Assembly: GCF_002939475.1 (NCBI RefSeq) | Contig: NZ_PKFQ01000001.1 | Coordinates: 3,593,001 to 3,657,000 of the forward strand | DNA from: Streptomyces cinnamoneus | GTDB taxonomy: Bacteria > Actinomycetota > Actinomycetes > Streptomycetales > Streptomycetaceae | Direction: 5' to 3' | DNA length: 64,000 nucleotides | Shown here: piece after piece, positions 61,401-64,000 of the stretch | Position numbering within the stretch: the stretch's first letter is position 1 | Layout of the letters: each line of letters begins with the position of its first letter | The notes under the pieces: generated by a model | The model's database searches: none | Told to the model about the DNA's origin: nothing | What the model saw: only the letters and a program-made list of their open reading frames with translations | Made by a program: the position numbers and the translations under genes

Positions 61401-62558
61401 CGCGTCCACCTCGGCCTCGATGGCTGGCGCGTGGACGGCGAACTGTGCCCGCCCCGGCCCGATCAGCTCGACCGCGCCCTCCACGCCCGCCGCGACGACC
61501 TCGTCGAGGGAGACCTTCTCGCGCACGAGCTTGCTCTGCCCGGAGTCGAGCCGCTGATAGGCGAGGACATTGTCGACCAGCGTGCTCATCCGGGCATATC
61601 CGGCGGCGAGATGGTGCAGGATCTGGTTGGCCTCGGGCCACAGCTGCCCGGCCGGGTCGTCGGCCAGCCCGCCCAGCTCGGCCCGGAGTTGCTCCAGCGG
61701 CCCGCGCAGCGAGCTGTCCAGCAGTTCCACCAGCTGCTCGTGGCGCGCGGCCAGGGCGTCGTAGGGACGGCGGTCGGTGAAGGTCATCACCGCGCCGACC
61801 AGCTGGTCCCCGTCCCGCACGGGCGCGGTCGTCAGGTCGACCGGCACCGCCCGGCCGTCCTTGGCCCACAGCGCCTGCCCGCGCACCCGGTGCTTGCGCC
61901 CCGAGCGCAGGGTGTCGGCGATGGGCGACTCCTCGTACGGGAACGGGGTGCCGTCCGGGCGCGAGTGGTGGATCAGCGGGTGCAGCTCGCGCCCGCCGAG
62001 GTCGCTGGCGCGGTAGCCGAGGATCTGGGCGGCCGAGGGGTTGACGAGGACGACCTTGCCCGCGGTGTCGACGCCGACCACGCCCTCCGCCGCCGCGCGC
62101 AGGATCATCTCCGTCTGGCGCTGCGAACGGGCCAGCTCGGCCTCGGTGTCGAGGGTGCCGGTCAGATCGCGGACGACCAGCATGAGCAGCTCGTCGTCGT
62201 AGGAGGCGTGCGGCTCGGCGTACGGCGTGCGGCCGTCGAGGTTGGCGCTGGTCACCTCGACGGGGAACTGGGTGCCGTCCGTGCGTCGCGCGACCATCCG
62301 CGTGGGCTTGGTGCGCCCTCCGTCGGGGTCGTCCCGCGGCGGCCGCAGCCCGCCGGGGATGCGCCGCGAGTCGAACTCGGGCAGCAGGTCGAGCAGCCCG
62401 CGCCCGACGAGACCGGTGCCCGGCACCTCGAACGTCTCCAGCGCGATGTGGTTGGCGTTGACCACCGTGCCGTTGCAGTTCACCAGCAACAGGGCATCGG
62501 GCAGGGCGTCGAGTATGGCTGCGAGGCGAGCAGCGCCTCGGGATGGCCTGCTGCTCAC
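58422..62558 (-). CDS. Large PAS / degenerate histidine kinase / tandem receiver protein
   Basis: 1378 residues, cytoplasmic. Two PAS domains lie at about 8-130 and 145-265. A DHp-like helix pair (270-340) reads LLDSSLRGPLEQL, so the phospho-acceptor His is absent. The ATPase-like part (345-500) lacks the N-box Asn (LAHLIADVAGV) and the G1 Asp (VEVRGPYPGGDP). A linker of about 640 residues is Pro/Ala-rich with GRRARRA-like repeats and RTAFALPPADADR twice. C-terminal are two receiver-like domains (about 1147-1250 and 1253-1378), the last with Asp1304. GTG 62558 has a GGAGG site. It is probably a signal scaffold and not an active kinase. Confidence 0.88.
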   Translation of the reverse strand: MSSRPSRGAARLAAILDALPDALLLVNCNGTVVNANHIALETFEVPGTGLVGRGLLDLLPEFDSRRIPGGLRPPRDDPDGGRTKPTRMVARRTDGTQFPVEVTSANLDGRTPYAEPHASYDDELLMLVVRDLTGTLDTEAELARSQRQTEMILRAAAEGVVGVDTAGKVVLVNPSAAQILGYRASDLGGRELHPLIHHSRPDGTPFPYEESPIADTLRSGRKHRVRGQALWAKDGRAVPVDLTTAPVRDGDQLVGAVMTFTDRRPYDALAARHEQLVELLDSSLRGPLEQLRAELGGLADDPAGQLWPEANQILHHLAAGYARMSTLVDNVLAYQRLDSGQSKLVREKVSLDEVVAAGVEGAVELIGPGRAQFAVHAPAIEAEVDAEHFAQALAHLIADVAGVDSTGNVPSGVASGSASGSGALPGDSTIVVAAAQRGEVVRVEVRGPYPGGDPVHAPLVRGIVHRHGGVLQTHDVPGSGGGKAYVLEVPVSAEAGPVPAGAERRGPDTENLTTVMPMPTQRGRGTSPDAAIPGAPAESGPSGGSGAKAPADAAPAEAPPAQGGGRRARRAEAAPAPAPDRGAAPQPTGRRRGQACLEEEPGDAPGGRPGAGLVPPQATGTPTGRRARRAATASPADSASAPAPGEAARTAFALPPADADRPAEPEPAPTGRRARRALTETAPDPQAQGQIPGQATAEQPVERTAFALPPADADREAPAAEPAAGPAADRAPTRPAPADPGGPVPQQAATTHGHGVPAPPGPVPFGTEAPGARPRTPQPEPGEVHGDPSGPRPPAAAPDRAPAVPVPADGAPAAAYPEAHAIPAPATAPDRMPGHTDGLAAAFGAPGAAAPEAGDTPARPDGSHGEPFAGPVPAAAPPHEAPAAGPAVPAPQAPAPQPPAAGADGPAGAPFASPAPGAPANASPAAPPPAPEAPAPAPQPAPGPEAPEADAPAAPAPQPAPQAPQADPADPAAGGPAPFAPDAQAPAPEGAAPAPTGRRRARRALAEEPGAPAARPISVRTLGQGPGAGETPPGGTPVAGSGRRRKLANPSEGEREAQAQAQVQAHAQAAQAQAAGAPAPAAPPAPGTARPHPLGTPEGRAFTVGAPDEGAEGPEPLDGPNGAVEVVESVRPPMDDELPPEPLDNPRRLLVWPAPDPSTEQALTERGYRPVIVHSREEVDAQTAAYPAALFVDPLTGPITRTALQSLREAAVAAEVPVLVTAGLGHATREAAYGADPAVLLKALAPRDSEMHPPRVLLIEEHEPIANALTATLERRGMHVVCGATDSEAVTLAAQTRPNLVVMDLMQVRRRRAGIVDWLRGNGALSRTPLVVYTSADIDPSQLPRLASGETVLFLAERSTSAEVQGRIVDLLAKIGTN

Positions 62559-62772
62559 GACGACGCTTCCTCCCTGGTTACCGCACCTTGCCGACCGCTC
62601 CGGGTGGGTTCGCGTTCGCTCCGGGGCGTGTCATTGAGGGGAAGTCTAAGGGCTGCCGTGGCGGGCGCTACTGCGGATGACGGGTGGGTCGTGAGGCGCC
62701 ACCGGCCCCCTCCGGGGCGTCTCGGGCAGGCCGGACATGCCCCTCGTGTCCGCCTTCTGGGGAACCTTCGGG

Positions 62773-63240
62773 TCAGCCCTGGGGAGTTTCCTTCGGCGAG
62801 CCCTTCGACTCTCCGAACAGAAGGGAGAACTTGTTCCAGCGGGCCACCTCGCACCCGTTCGTCCGCTTGAAGTCGGCGTTCACCGGCCGTCCGGCCCAGC
62901 TGCCGGCGACGTGGGCGCGCTCCGGGCCGCCGTAGATCATGGTGCACATCTGGCCTTCCGGCACGGGCGCGAACATGTCCCTGCCCCACTGCGACTGCCC
63001 GTCGAGCTGGTCGCACGCCTCCCTGGCGCGCGGGTGGGTGCCCCCGGAGGGATGGCAGTACAGCTCGTACGTGCGCGGGCGCCTGCCGCTGTCGGCGACG
63101 GTGATCGTGAGGTGGTCGGCGCCGTCCAGCCCGTCCAGCGGGATCGGGGCGGCCACGGCGGGGACGGCGAGCAGGGCCGGTGCGAGCGCCGCCGCGAGGG
63201 CGGGGAGCGCGGCGAGGGCGGGACGGCGGAGGAGCGACAT
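62773..63240 (-). CDS. SSI-family secreted protease inhibitor
   Basis: 155 residues. Signal peptide 1-30 (LPALAAALAPALLAVPAVAA). The mature domain has the Streptomyces subtilisin inhibitor pattern: four cysteines forming two disulfides (ELYCHPSGG-REACDQL and GQMCTMIYGG-TNGCEVARW). The reactive site follows the second disulfide start: in CTMIY, Met-Ile are the likely P1-P1' residues, in line with inhibition of subtilisin-type enzymes. It blocks extracellular serine proteases during development. The C-terminal GESKGSPKETPQG is an extra tail of 13 residues compared with classical SSI. Confidence 0.93.
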   Translation of the reverse strand: MSLLRRPALAALPALAAALAPALLAVPAVAAPIPLDGLDGADHLTITVADSGRRPRTYELYCHPSGGTHPRAREACDQLDGQSQWGRDMFAPVPEGQMCTMIYGGPERAHVAGSWAGRPVNADFKRTNGCEVARWNKFSLLFGESKGSPKETPQG

Positions 63241-63471
63241 GGGCGGGGACTCCAGGGGTGCGCGAGGTGGTGCGTACGGGGCCGGGGTCTCTCGGACGTA
63301 CGCCCGAGAGACCCTCACGCGGACTAACGCGCCCGGACGCCCCGCGTTGCGCGCCGGAAAGACCTTTGCCCAGGACGCCGCGCGCCCGGTACCGTAGGGG
63401 TGCGATTGGTGATCGGCCACAGGGCTGTGTCATCATCTGCAACGCAGCACTCGCGCCCGCGTGGGTGTGCT

Positions 63472-63562
63472 GGAGGCGTCGCCTAGTCCGGTCTATGGCG
63501 CCGCACTGCTAATGCGGTTTGGGACTTAAATCCCATCGAGGGTTCAAATCCCTCCGCCTCCG
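63472..63562 (+). tRNA. tRNA-Ser(GCT)
   Basis: 91 nt, class II. The acceptor stem GGAGGCG pairs with CGCCTCC (63555-63561), discriminator G. The anticodon loop CTGCTAA gives GCT, reading AGC/AGU. A long variable arm and T-loop GGTTCAAATCC are present. CCA is not encoded. Confidence 0.97.
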
Positions 63563-63569
63563 CAGCCGG

Positions 63570-63604
63570 AAAGCCCCGGCCGTCCCCGAGACGGCCGGGG
63601 CTTT
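63570..63604 (+). terminator. Intrinsic terminator after tRNA-Ser(GCT)
   Basis: AAAGCCCCGGCCGTC (63570-63584) and its exact complement at 63590-63604 form a 15-bp stem with loop CCCGA, ending CTTT. It lies 7 nt after the tRNA. Confidence 0.9.
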
Positions 63605-63836
63605 CGCGTGGAGCCGGTCCCCGTGGCGGGGACGCCCGTCTTGGCGGGGTCTCGCGGTGCGCTCCCCGGCACCTCGGGAGAAGTCGGCCGAACCCCTGCG
63701 GATGTTCGGCCGAAAGTCACCGCTGGTGGCGTTTTCCCAGGTCGGGGGCGGTGCGGGGAATGGATTTCGTCTGACGGCGAGGTTCATGTAATGTTGTTCT
63801 CGCAACGCCGACCGGCCGAAAGAGCCGGGAAGCAGA

Positions 63837-63909
63837 GCGCTCGTAGCTTAACGGATAGAGCACTTGACTACGGATCAAGAGGTTGCAGGTTCGAATCCTG
63901 CCGAGCGCA
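63837..63909 (+). tRNA. tRNA-Arg(ACG)
   Basis: 73 nt. Acceptor GCGCTCG with CGAGCGC (63902-63908) and discriminator A. The anticodon loop CTACGGA in stem CTTGA/TCAAG gives ACG (read as ICG after deamination), decoding CGN codons. The T-loop GGTTCGAATCC is standard. CCA is not encoded. Confidence 0.97.
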
Positions 63910-63913
63910 CTGT

Positions 63914-63931
63914 CGGGAGATTCGTCTCCCG
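63914..63931 (+). terminator. Small hairpin between the Arg and Met tRNA genes
   Basis: CGGGAGA-TTCG-TCTCCCG forms a 7-bp stem with a stable TTCG loop between two tRNA genes 27 nt apart. It may be a weak terminator or a processing signal. Confidence 0.5.
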
Positions 63932-63936
63932 TCCGT

Positions 63937-64000
63937 CGCGGGGTGGAGCAGCTCGGTAGCTCGCTGGGCTCATAACCCAGAGGTCGCAGGTTCAAATCCT
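63937..64000 (+). tRNA. Initiator tRNA-fMet(CAT), truncated by the window end
   Basis: The 5' 64 nt, beginning CGCGGGGTGGAGCAGCTCGG. The anticodon stem GGG/CCC flanks loop CTCATAA (anticodon CAT); three G-C pairs in that stem are the mark of initiator tRNA. The T-loop and acceptor 3' half run past position 64000. Confidence 0.93.

Noticed and set aside
58722..62870. 1382-codon plus-strand ORF opposite the PAS protein
   Set aside because: It is open because the antisense of a GC-rich, stop-poor gene rarely contains stops; the peptide is Arg/Gly low-complexity, and the minus frame has real PAS and receiver domains.
63509..63995. Minus-strand ORFs with peptides such as MNLRPLGYEPSELPS and RRRDLNPRWDLSP
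   Set aside because: These are the well-known false ORFs antisense to tRNA genes; they overlap tRNA-Ser, tRNA-Arg and tRNA-fMet.

Overview
The window is chromosomal DNA from a high-GC actinobacterium, almost certainly a Streptomyces. The evidence is the strong G/C third-position bias, frequent GTG starts, apparently leaderless genes and several families typical of the genus: a subtilisin inhibitor of the SSI family, PspAB, rhomboid-like and DUF5926 proteins, many RsbW-like ATP-binding and ECF sigma genes, and a DtpA/Sco/ECuC copper block. From memory of S. coelicolor, the serS-pheA-dtpA-sco-pepP-htrA order matches the chromosome core not far from oriC. I could not check this by search.

Layout. 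1-4.4 kb: the 3' end of an M23 peptidase, a Cof-type HAD phosphatase, a luciferase-like oxidoreductase, HtpX and PspAB. 4.5-7.1 kb: a PadR regulator divergent from a membrane protein and a carotenoid oxygenase, with a duplicated operator-like sequence between them. 7.1-11.9 kb: a minus-strand operon of an M24 peptidase homologue, an epoxide-hydrolase/SDR fusion, a PF10118 hydrolase and a MerR regulator. 12.2-15.8 kb: two ABC ATPase/permease pairs. 15.9-18 kb: a FadR-type regulator and MFS exporter. 18-22.5 kb: a rhomboid-like protein, a second HAD phosphatase, serS and pheA, with a cluster of DnaA boxes in the serS-pheA gap.

22.8-29.1 kb: a copper-trafficking and heme-peroxidase block (dtpA, copCD, ecuC, sco, ycnI-like and a membrane protein). 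29.5-41.3 kb: mixed core genes, including a MerR-peroxiredoxin fusion with a perfect operator, pepP, a degenerate SpoIIE-type phosphatase, a prim-pol-domain protein, DUF5926, a second ATP-binding protein and a GDPD. 41.5-44.9 kb: an HtrA-like protease, tRNA-Ser(TGA) and a short stretch of decayed genes. 44.9-50 kb: a lipoprotein, an AraC regulator, an ECF41 sigma factor divergent from an AhpD-like protein, a SigE-family sigma factor and a DUF1906 protein.

50-58.3 kb: acyl-CoA/steroid-type genes (a thiolase and a MaoC-DUF35-MaoC fusion, then an acyl-CoA ligase and an SDR), interrupted by a small secreted protein, a GGDEF protein and an SGNH hydrolase. 58.4-63.2 kb: a 1378-residue PAS/pseudokinase/receiver protein and an SSI inhibitor. 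63.4-64 kb: tRNA-Ser(GCT), tRNA-Arg(ACG) and a truncated initiator tRNA.

There is no CRISPR array, intact insertion sequence, prophage or biosynthetic cluster. The most notable items are the DnaA-box cluster, the 1378-residue pseudokinase, the MerR-peroxiredoxin fusion, the paired ECF41 promoters, and the fused hydratase and epoxide-hydrolase/SDR proteins.
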